Positions 57,954-64,000 of a stretch of 64,000 bases of DNA are shown here, in pieces (the first letter of the stretch is position 1; each line of letters starts with the position of its first letter). The notes beneath the pieces are model-generated. The model was not told where the DNA came from. It saw only the letters and a list, made by a program, of their open reading frames with translations, and made no database searches. Source of the stretch: an uncultured Oxalobacter sp. GTDB taxonomy: Bacteria; Pseudomonadota; Gammaproteobacteria; Burkholderiales; Burkholderiaceae_D. The translations under genes and the position numbers were made by a program. The stretch covers positions 248,001-312,000 of the forward strand of contig CAKQWF010000001.1 in the NCBI GenBank assembly GCA_934277985.1. Direction: 5' to 3'.

Positions 57954-58181
57954 CTATTCCGGACGACTGGCGGAGATACGGGAAGCAATAAATGCTTCAA
58001 TATCGGATTGCAGCCATCCGACTGCTCTGGCTCCCAGTTTGATGGGTTTCGGAATCTCTCCTTTTTTGATCAGGTCATACAGGGTCGTCTTGGACAGACC
58101 GGTCAGGGCTTTCAGCTGGTGCAACCGGATGATCTGCAATGTTGTTCCGGAGCATGGAATGGTGATGGATTCCTGATGCAT
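57954..58181 (-). CDS. alpA: AlpA-family transcriptional regulator
   Basis: Short DNA-binding protein of 75 aa with the MerR/AlpA-like HTH (LKALTGLSKTTLYDLIKKGE, PIKLGARAVGWLQSDIEAFI). GGAG lies upstream of ATG 58181. In P4-like elements AlpA activates the integrase or excision genes. Here it is first of a short operon with the RepA-like ATPase, 105 bases from the 300-aa gene. Confidence 0.9.
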   Translation of the reverse strand: MHQESITIPCSGTTLQIIRLHQLKALTGLSKTTLYDLIKKGEIPKPIKLGARAVGWLQSDIEAFIASRISASRPE

Positions 58182-58286
58182 ATTGATAACTCCATTCGTT
58201 AAGGTTCTTCCGCGTTCGGTGCGGCATGGCGTTATCTTGCTAGGTTCGGAACAGAGAAAAGTCTAATAGTCTTTTTTTTTGGTCTA

Positions 58287-59189
58287 TTAGACTTTTGTCT
58301 TGTCCTGTACAGTCTGTGATAGACTGGGAAATCGGGTCAGTGCTTCTTTGAGAATGTTGCTTACAACCGTTTTGCTGACAGGATTACCGTTTAATTGTGA
58401 AGCAAATACTATTCTTTTCAGCCCGGATAAGCGTACATTTTCGATTTTTATGTCCAATTCGCGTGCCATGGCTGAAATAATTTTCAGGTATGAGTCTTTG
58501 TTGCGATCATCTTTGAAATCATTCGTTCGTCGGTCATTTCCCTGTTTGGAATTTCCACTCGTCCTGGTCTTGTCGTCGTGTTCCGGATGAGTCAGTCCAG
58601 TCAATTTCTTGTAAATTCTGCTTTCATCGTAGCCAAGGTTTCTTGCCAAACAGGCAGATAATTCCAGAGGGTCAAAACCAAATCTTTCCATGGCATCGGG
58701 TGCATAGGCGCCCATCATGCTTCCTTCGTCACTTTTACCGATGAAAGATAAATTGGCAAACAGGTTGTCCAGTTCATTGGTGCCATCCAGAGGGGCGATA
58801 TTGCGTCCCTTGCTTTGATCTATCGGTTCGTCTTTGGCTCTGCTTACCTTTCGTCGACCATTGACGACGTAATAGATATATACCGCAACATCTTTTTCGT
58901 ATGCCATCCTATGCAATTCGTTTGCGGCTTCTTTTCGGGACTGCGCATTACTTACATTATGTGGCTTGCCAAGAGCAGACAGCACTTCCCATGCTTTTCT
59001 GGCACTTACAAACTCTTTCCGACTTCTGATTTCTCTTGCTTTCTCAATGGATGCCATGCATACCTCACATACTTGTACCCGGTAAACATCCCGAATCCGG
59101 GAATTTGTTTTTTTTGAATACGGACGGAAAGTGACGATTCCATACCGTTCTTCCCCGACCGTTATTGTACTGTACATATTGACAGTCAT
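58287..59189 (-). CDS. Element protein of unknown function (300 aa), coupled to the integrase
   Basis: Soluble protein with no family I recognise. It has a charged N-terminus, an Asn/Lys/Asp-rich low-complexity middle (about 205-235, TSGNSKQGNDRRTNDFKDD), and a short C-terminal region (NPVSKTVVSNILKEALTRF) that could be an HTH. Its ATG overlaps the integrase stop by four bases, so it is made with the integrase. A recombination directionality or maintenance role is possible but not shown. Confidence 0.6.
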   Translation of the reverse strand: MTVNMYSTITVGEERYGIVTFRPYSKKTNSRIRDVYRVQVCEVCMASIEKAREIRSRKEFVSARKAWEVLSALGKPHNVSNAQSRKEAANELHRMAYEKDVAVYIYYVVNGRRKVSRAKDEPIDQSKGRNIAPLDGTNELDNLFANLSFIGKSDEGSMMGAYAPDAMERFGFDPLELSACLARNLGYDESRIYKKLTGLTHPEHDDKTRTSGNSKQGNDRRTNDFKDDRNKDSYLKIISAMARELDIKIENVRLSGLKRIVFASQLNGNPVSKTVVSNILKEALTRFPSLSQTVQDKTKV

Positions 59190-60436
59190 GCGCGTTTCAG
59201 GGAAATGATCTTTCCCGTTCTCAGACTGTCGATATGGTCTGCCCAGTCCTGCATCATTTTCCGACGCTCTTTGACGAAATCCGCCCTGAAATAGGCGGCC
59301 TGTATTTTGTTGGTTTGCTTATGGGCCAGTTGCCTGTCAATGACTTCCCTACGGTATTCCAGTTTTTCTTCCAATGTACTGGCTGCCAGTGACCGGAATC
59401 CGTGTCCTGTCATTCTTCCATGGTATCCCATGCGTTTTAATGCCATGAGAATGGCTCCATTGCTCATGGGTTTTCTTGGGGCTCTCTGGTTCGGAAACAG
59501 GTATTGGTTATTTCCTGTGATGGTCTTGAGTTCGTTTAACAGTTCAATGGCCTGTCTGGATAGGTCTATCCGGTGATTGGTCATGTCCGGGTTGATTTTC
59601 TTTTTTCCCATTTTCATGCGTTGCCATGGAATGATCCAGACTCCTTTATCCAGATCGATTTCCGTCCATTCCGCTTCGATCAGTTCACTGGTTCTAATAA
59701 AGGTCAGCATCATGAGTTGGATGGCTATCCGGGTGGTGATGTACAGTCTGGCCTTGTTCTGCTCCAGCGTTCTGATGAATTCCGGAAGTTCATCAGGCGT
59801 AATGGCAGCAAAGTGTCCTTTGGGGGCCGGTTTTAATATGTCGACCAGATCATTGGCGATGTTCCTGTCTGTGATGCCGTATTGGATGGCATAGCTGAAT
59901 ATCCGGGCGACATTGGCTTTGAGACGTTTGGCGATTTCAAAAGCCCCTCTGTCTTCTATCTTGCGCAAGGTGTCAATCAGTTGTTTGTGAGTGACTTCTG
60001 CAATCGGCACATGACCTATTTCCGGGAAGATATCTTTTTCCAGCCGGTTGATGATGTCTTTGGCAGTGTTTTCTTTCCAGCCGGACGAGCGGTTTTTGTG
60101 CCAGTCACGGGCAACTTTTTCGAAGGTATGTTCCGTCCGGCTTTTTTCCTGCTGTATTTTTTCAGCCTTGTCGGCTCGGGGATCGATACCGCTGGCGATC
60201 AGTTTCTGCGCTTCTTCCCGTTTGAGACGGGCTTCCTTGAGAGATACAGCTGGATATTTGCCGAAAGCCAATTTAATAGCTTTGTTGTTTATCCGGCATT
60301 TCATTTTCCACAATTTAGAACCGGAAGGCGTGATCTCCAGATACAAGCCACCACCATCGAAAAGGGTATAGGGTTTATCTTTTGGCTTGGCGCTATCGAT
60401 CTGTTTGGGGACAAGAGGAGTGATCAGTCTGGCCAT
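59186..60436 (-). CDS. int: P4-type tyrosine integrase
   Basis: Site-specific recombinase of 416 aa with the N-terminal DUF4102 arm-binding domain (RLITPLVPKQIDS, DGGGLYLEITPSGSKLW). The catalytic domain has Arg in LTFIRTSELIEAEW (about 268), Lys in KMGKKKINPDM, His-x-x-Arg in TGHGFRSLAASTL and the nucleophile region KIQAAYFR. The start at 60436 has GGAGG eight bases away; an in-frame start at 60490 would run into the GGTACC sites. The gene faces tRNA-Ser(GCT), the usual target type, and reads away from it. Confidence 0.93.
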   Translation of the reverse strand: MARLITPLVPKQIDSAKPKDKPYTLFDGGGLYLEITPSGSKLWKMKCRINNKAIKLAFGKYPAVSLKEARLKREEAQKLIASGIDPRADKAEKIQQEKSRTEHTFEKVARDWHKNRSSGWKENTAKDIINRLEKDIFPEIGHVPIAEVTHKQLIDTLRKIEDRGAFEIAKRLKANVARIFSYAIQYGITDRNIANDLVDILKPAPKGHFAAITPDELPEFIRTLEQNKARLYITTRIAIQLMMLTFIRTSELIEAEWTEIDLDKGVWIIPWQRMKMGKKKINPDMTNHRIDLSRQAIELLNELKTITGNNQYLFPNQRAPRKPMSNGAILMALKRMGYHGRMTGHGFRSLAASTLEEKLEYRREVIDRQLAHKQTNKIQAAYFRADFVKERRKMMQDWADHIDSLRTGKIISLKRA

Positions 60437-60468
60437 TTTGGGTACCTCCGGAATGAGTACTGATGAAT

Positions 60469-60492
60469 AGGTACCCATAACGGTACCCAAAA
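60469..60492 (+). repeat. Right GGTACC arm-type repeat
   Basis: Partner of 45518-45541 (21 of 24 identical, same orientation, same 12-base GGTACC spacing). A third GGTACC lies at 60441-60446, inside the integrase ribosome site. Placement upstream of int fits integrase binding and autoregulation. Confidence 0.7.
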
Positions 60493-60528
60493 GTACCGGA
60501 TGTCACAATACCTTGCCGAACCGCAAAA

Positions 60529-60567
60529 AACAAAAAAGCCGCGTAAACTCTTGGTTTTACACGGCTT
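60529..60567 (-). terminator. Terminator downstream of tRNA-Ser (candidate attR)
   Basis: Minus-strand stem AAGCCGTGTAAAA / TTTACGCGGCTT followed by TTTTTTG, 35 bases after the tRNA-Ser 3' end. It shares 15 identical bases (60529-60543) with the hairpin at 45402. It is the likely native terminator of the tRNA and the integration site of the element. Confidence 0.75.
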
Positions 60568-60601
60568 TTCGTACCTCTTTGAACCTCACCGAACCTCTCG
60601 G

Positions 60602-60695
60602 TGGCGGAGATGAAGGGATTCGAACCCTTGATACGAGTTTTGGCCCGTATGCTCCCTTAGCAGGGGAGTGCCTTCGACCTCTCGGCCACATCTCC
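60602..60695 (-). tRNA. tRNA-Ser (GCT)
   Basis: Class II tRNA, 94 bases with encoded CCA; acceptor GGAGATG / CATCTCC, anticodon loop in CTCCC-CTGCTAA-GGGAG, anticodon GCT, and a long variable arm. It is followed by the integrative element on its 3' side. Confidence 0.97.
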
Positions 60696-60840
60696 GGTCT
60701 GCCTGTTTTTTCAAAAGCAGTGGAATGCATGATGATAGCGGGTTGCCGGCTTGCGGTCAATAATAAATGGCTGCTGTTGTGTGGCTTTTTTTATCGTGCA
60801 GGCCGGCGCAGGGGCGAGGTGTGTTTTTTTGTGCCGTCGC

Positions 60841-61182
60841 TCAGGCTTGCGTGGTACCGTTTTCCCGCTCGGGTTTGTATTGTTTGTCGCTGATGCGGAA
60901 TTTGCGGCGGCGGTCGCCCATCAGGGTGCGCAGTTGCTGGATGCTCATGTTGCTGACTTCCTGCATGCGGATGAGCAGGGATGCGCCGACGGGCAGGCGG
61001 CCGTGGCGGATTTTGCTGATGACCGGGGGCGCGACTTCGAGGGCGCGCGAGAGGGCGGCGTCGTTTTTGAGGTTGAGGGTGTTGATGAGACTGCTCAAGA
61101 GGTTGTTCGGGTCGTATGTGCCGGGTTTGTCGGTGTGGGTTTCGTAGCGTTTCCGGTAGCTTCTGGTCTGGTCGTCTTTCAT
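60841..61182 (-). CDS. Small HTH-type DNA-binding protein
   Basis: Predicted regulator of 113 aa. The middle has an XRE-like HTH: LKNDAALSRALEVAPPVISK, RHGRLPVGASLLIRMQEVS; the tail is basic (MGDRRRKFRISDKQ). Conserved small proteins of this pattern occur in Burkholderiales. It is on the core side of tRNA-Ser with its own gap of 470 bases upstream. Target genes are unknown. Confidence 0.75.
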   Translation of the reverse strand: MKDDQTRSYRKRYETHTDKPGTYDPNNLLSSLINTLNLKNDAALSRALEVAPPVISKIRHGRLPVGASLLIRMQEVSNMSIQQLRTLMGDRRRKFRISDKQYKPERENGTTQA

Positions 61183-61650
61183 GGTGACTCCTGGGTTGGT
61201 CGGTTGGTTTTATGTATTGTCGACGTTCAGGAAGATGTTATTTTGACAATAGTCAGAGGATGGGGCCGCCATTGGGAAATGTGGCGGGTGTACGGGTGTG
61301 TATCGGAAGGTGGCGCAGGTGTTGCAAGGTGTCGGGGTGAGGGGTGGTTGTGGAGTGTTGTTTCGGTACCGCAAGGAAAGCACACAAGAGGTGCTTTTCA
61401 ATATATGATTGACCGGAATGGATGACGGGTGTCTGTCGGCGGTTATGCTGTGGTTGGCATGGTGTCGTGTGCCGCTGGATGGGGTGCTGGTTCGTCTGTA
61501 ATGAATGCACTCTTGCGGATATTACAAGTGTATTGTAGTGTTTTGTAAAGTGTTTTGTTTTCCGTTTTGCAGGCGGTTTTCCGGTAAAGGGGATACCGTG
61601 TTCTGTTTTGAGTGTTTTGTCGTTTTTGTTCGCAAGAGATAAGTGTCTTG
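61183..61650. other. Non-coding stretch with AGTGT/TTGTA repeats
   Basis: No convincing gene on either strand. The only clear structure is a repeat cluster at 61523-61553: TACAAGTGT, TTGTAGTGT and TTGTAAAGTGT about 10 bases apart, just upstream of the MuA-like ORF. The first and third also form a TTACAA / TTGTAA dyad. Confidence 0.5.
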
Positions 61651-61809
61651 ATGAAGATTTTGTTTACTGCCGCTGAGATAGCGCGGATGCGTTTGCCGGG
61701 TTTGCCGACGACGAAGTCGAGTATTTTGTCGCGGGCTGCACGGGAGGGTTGGCGTTATGAGGAACAGTATGGTGAGCCAGAATACGGGGCGCTATCTGGT
61801 TCGGCATGA
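61651..61809 (+). CDS. Short ORF like the N-terminal DNA-binding domain of Mu-type transposases
   Basis: Predicted 52-aa protein. FTAAEIARMRLPGLPTTKSS and REGWRY match the pattern of the MuA N-terminal HTH (HTH_Tnp_Mu_1: E-I-A, L-P-G-L-P, T, E/R-G-W). It ends soon after the HTH, so it is either a stand-alone regulator or the truncated start of a transposase. The next ORF begins inside it. A repeat cluster lies just upstream. No Mu-like phage genes are near. Confidence 0.55.
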   Translation: MKILFTAAEIARMRLPGLPTTKSSILSRAAREGWRYEEQYGEPEYGALSGSA

Positions 61810-62035
61810 TGATGCCGGCAAGGATGCGGCTGCGCTCGATGCCGGAATGCTGGCTGAGGCGGCTCAGGTGCTGGAGAAGTGGGATCTGGATGAACGTGTC
61901 GGTTTGTCGGCCGATGAGAAGGGACGTCTGATTGCGTTGTGTTACAAGATGCTGGCCGATGGGGCCGTTTCGGGGGATTTGTCTGCGTTGCTGGCGGCGG
62001 TGACGCGGGTGGTCAGGGACGGTTCGAACGTTTGA
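61757..62035 (+). CDS. Unknown small protein coupled to the MuA-N-like ORF
   Basis: Predicted 92-aa acidic helical protein, unrecognised; LAEAAQVLEKWDLDERVGL and KGRLIALCYKMLADGAVSGD are the main helices. GGAGGG eight bases before ATG 61757 supports the start (an ATG at 61769 is also possible). It overlaps the previous ORF by 53 bases in another frame, so either two coupled genes or a frameshifted longer one. Confidence 0.55.
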   Translation: MRNSMVSQNTGRYLVRHDDAGKDAAALDAGMLAEAAQVLEKWDLDERVGLSADEKGRLIALCYKMLADGAVSGDLSALLAAVTRVVRDGSNV

Positions 62036-62111
62036 ATCGGTTGTCGTGCCGGTTGTGTCCGTGCCTCCGACCTGTCTGGCAGGTCGGGGGCTTTTTTGTG
62101 TGCCGCAGGCG

Positions 62112-62500
62112 TCAGTCTTTTTGTTCGATGAGTTCGATTTTGTAGCCGTCGGGGTCTTCGATGAAGGCGATGACGGTGGTGCCGCCTTTGACGGGGCCGG
62201 GTTCACGGGTGATTTTGCCGCCGGCTTCGCGGATGCGGTTGCAGGTGGCAACGATGTCGTCGGTGGAGAGGGCGATGTGGCCGTAGGCGGTTCCCATGTC
62301 GTACTGTGAAACGCCGTAGTTGTAGGTGAGTTCGAGTTCGGCCTGTTCGGGGTTGGAGGCGTAGCCGAGGTAGGCCAGGGTGTATTTGTATTCGGTGTTG
62401 TCGCTGGTGCGGATGAGTTTCATTCCCATGACGCGGGTGTAGAAGTCGATGGAGAGCGGTTGAGGTCTCCGACTCTGAGCATAGTGTGCAGAAATCGCAT
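62112..62500 (-). pseudogene. gloA: Lactoylglutathione lyase (glyoxalase I), frameshifted
   Basis: Glyoxalase I converts the glutathione hemithioacetal of methylglyoxal to S-lactoylglutathione. The frame from 62500 starts [16 protein letters not shown], then a two-base excess in the GAGAG run (62452-62456; TCTC in the gene) breaks it. The frame resumes with [18 protein letters not shown] and runs to the normal end ([16 protein letters not shown]). The rest keeps the metal ligands expected (Glu in ELELTYNYG, His in [10 protein letters not shown], Glu near the end), except that the N-terminal His is on the other side of the break. AGGAGACACC precedes the original ATG. Either a recent pseudogene, a slippage-switched gene or a sequencing error. 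Confidence 0.85.
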
Positions 62501-62579
62501 GGTGTCTCCTGTGTTGTCGTAATGGCGGTTATTGTAAATCGAAGTGACTCGGCCGGAAAACGGGGATTGCCGGTTGTGT

Positions 62580-63431
62580 TCATTCGCCGAAGAGGTTGAA
62601 CAGTCGGGCGGATTGTTCGCGCAGGCGCTGGCGTGCCTGTTCCGGGGTCGGGTACCATTGCCGGACGATGGCCCAGAAGCGGGGGCTGTGGTTCATTTCG
62701 GTGAGGTGTGCCAGTTCGTGGATGGCGACGTAGTCGATGAGGGTGATGTCGCAGTGGATGAGTCGCCAGTTGAGCCGGATGTGGCGCTTGGCGGAGCAGG
62801 AGCCCCAGCGGGTGCGTGCGCCACTGAGGCGGAAGGTGTCGTAGCTGACGTTCATTTGGGCGGCGTAGTGTTCAAGGCGCTGGGCGAGCAGGGTGTGCGC
62901 CTGTGTCTTGAGCCATTTTTTCAGGTGTGTGCCGAGTTCGGGCGGTTGTGTGGCTGTTGCGGGTATCCGGATGCAGAGGCGGTCTGTTTCGGCATGGATG
63001 GTGATGCGCCGTGTGGCGGCGGTTTCGATGACGAGGGTGATGTCTTTGCCGAGGTAGGGTAGGGTGCTGCCGTTTTCCCAGTGCGGCGGGATCGGTTTTG
63101 TGAGGTTTTGTTGCCGGTACAGGGCGATTTTGTTTTGTATCCAGCGGCGTTTGCGCTGGATGGCGTCTTCGATGATGGCGATGGTGCAGCGTGTCGGTGC
63201 GGTGACGGTCAGGCCGGTTTCGTCGATGACGAAGCCGATGGTGCGCCGTGCGGAGCGGCGCAGGCGGTAGGTGAGCGGGGTGCCGTCAAGTGTGATGGTG
63301 CGCAGGATGCTGTTGTCGCCTGTTGCGGGTTTTTTGGGGGTGCTGCGCCGTGTGCGGGGTTTGCCGGTAAACAGGCGTGCGAGTGTGTCGAACAGGTCGC
63401 CCTGGATGGTGTGTGGTTCTCTGGCTGGCAT
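62580..63431 (-). CDS. YgjP-type M48-like metal-dependent hydrolase
   Basis: Zinc metalloprotease-fold protein of 283 aa (DUF45/YgjP). The zinc site is YVAIHELAHLTEMNHSPRFW (about 220-240), HELAH plus a distal His, preceded by RTRWGSCSAKRHIRLNWRLI. The frame is open upstream to 63653, but ATG 63431 (MPAREPHTIQGD) avoids the out-of-family Pro/Ser stretch and lies eight bases from the plsC stop. Together with plsC and gloA it forms a gene order common in betaproteobacteria. Confidence 0.88.
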   Translation of the reverse strand: MPAREPHTIQGDLFDTLARLFTGKPRTRRSTPKKPATGDNSILRTITLDGTPLTYRLRRSARRTIGFVIDETGLTVTAPTRCTIAIIEDAIQRKRRWIQNKIALYRQQNLTKPIPPHWENGSTLPYLGKDITLVIETAATRRITIHAETDRLCIRIPATATQPPELGTHLKKWLKTQAHTLLAQRLEHYAAQMNVSYDTFRLSGARTRWGSCSAKRHIRLNWRLIHCDITLIDYVAIHELAHLTEMNHSPRFWAIVRQWYPTPEQARQRLREQSARLFNLFGE

Positions 63432-63438
63432 GGCGTAT

Positions 63439-64000
63439 TCAGCGGTAATGGTGGGGTGAGATGTTGCGCATTTCGGTTTCGATCCAGTTTTCGACTTGTC
63501 GAATGAGTTCGCCGGGGGTGCGGTTGTCCGGTGCGATGGCTGTTCCGATGGAGAGGGTGATCTGGCCGGGTTTTTTGATGAAGGTGTTTTTGGGCCAGTA
63601 TTCGCCGGCGTTGTGGGCGACGGGGACGATGTGTGCACCGGTTTTGACGGCAAGAAGGGTGCCGCCTTGCTGGTAGGTGCCTTTTTTGCCGGGGGCGATG
63701 CGGGTGCCTTCCGGGAAGATGATGATGCACAGTCCTTGTTTCAGTCGCCTGTTGCCGAGGGCGACGAGTTGCCGAAATGCGCGGGTTTTGTTGCTGCGGT
63801 CGATGGGGATCATGCGCAGGAGTCCGAGTGTCCAGCCGAAGAAGGGGATGAAAAGCAGCTCTTTTTTGAGGACGAAGGCGACGGGGCGCTTGAGGTGGGC
63901 GAGCATGAAGATGGTTTCCCATGCGGACTGGTGTTTGGCCAGAATGATGACGCGTCCGTCGGGGATGTTTTCAAGGCCTTTGATGCGGTAGCGGATGTGG
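63439..64000 (-). CDS. plsC: 1-acyl-glycerol-3-phosphate acyltransferase, 5' end outside the window
   Basis: Membrane-associated acyltransferase that makes phosphatidic acid. The reading frame continues past the window edge: ahead of the first internal Met it reads IILAKHQSAWETIFML, which holds the motif I His. FPEGTRIAPGKKG is motif III, and VPVAHNAGEYW is motif IV. The last visible part ends WIETEMRNISPHHYR. It is coupled to the YgjP-type hydrolase (eight bases). Confidence 0.92.
   Translation of the reverse strand, partial: HIRYRIKGLENIPDGRVIILAKHQSAWETIFMLAHLKRPVAFVLKKELLFIPFFGWTLGLLRMIPIDRSNKTRAFRQLVALGNRRLKQGLCIIIFPEGTRIAPGKKGTYQQGGTLLAVKTGAHIVPVAHNAGEYWPKNTFIKKPGQITLSIGTAIAPDNRTPGELIRQVENWIETEMRNISPHHYR

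Overview
This is a chromosomal stretch of a Gram-negative betaproteobacterium, most likely Oxalobacteraceae and possibly Oxalobacter. The reasons are the complete ybgC-tolQRAB-pal-cpoB set, a DUF2863 gene, the plsC / YgjP-type hydrolase / gloA order, mid-to-high G+C codon use, and an OFA-family (OxlT-like) transporter written in highly expressed codons. The genus is an inference; there is no rRNA or other decisive marker in the window.

Layout. 0-6 kb: a DUF1275 membrane protein cut by the window edge, then ybgC-tolQ-tolR-tolA-tolB-pal-cpoB ended by a strong terminator. 6-11.2 kb: an Fnr/Crp-type regulator without the FNR cysteines, a KGG-repeat stress-type protein, a membrane protein, an APH-like/P-loop kinase fusion and a metallo-beta-lactamase-fold hydrolase. 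11.4-18.4 kb: a cobalamin riboswitch followed by two tandem BtuB-like receptors and BtuC, BtuD and BtuF homologues, a whole B12 uptake operon. 18.4-24.2 kb: panC, a small ORF, scpA, a GNAT acetyltransferase, metG and the Mrp/ApbC ATPase. 24.2-27.2 kb: a ModE-like regulator with a PBP-type domain, divergent from the OFA transporter. 27.5-40.7 kb: gltX, tRNA-Ala, two tRNA-Glu, DUF2863, moaC, a BepA-like M48 protease, a DEAD-box helicase, fabI, mltD, rpiA, a CPA2 antiporter and a glycine-zipper lipoprotein.

40.9-60.7 kb is the accessory region. It opens with a small repeat-containing membrane protein, a WYL-domain regulator with a cluster of TACGGCA operator-like sites, and a large convergent DUF262/HNH protein. 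Then comes an apparent integrative element of about 15.1 kb (about 45402-60543). It has a P4-type integrase next to tRNA-Ser(GCT), an unrecognised 300-aa gene, an AlpA regulator, a RecA/RepA-like ATPase and three small genes. Its cargo is a tight three-gene operon: a SNF2-type helicase with a C-terminal DUF3883 domain, a DUF1156 DNA methylase and a DUF499 ATPase. That is the Helicase-Methylase-ATPase (Hma) type of predicted anti-phage system. Matching GGTACC-containing 24-base direct repeats and matching terminator hairpins mark both ends.

60.8-64 kb returns to core genes: a small HTH-like protein, a short MuA-N-terminus-like ORF with a coupled ORF, gloA broken by a 2-base frameshift, a YgjP-type metal hydrolase and a partial plsC.

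The most interesting material is the Hma-carrying element with its boundaries, the WYL/DUF262 neighbourhood beside it, and the OFA transporter that appears to lack a key OxlT lysine.
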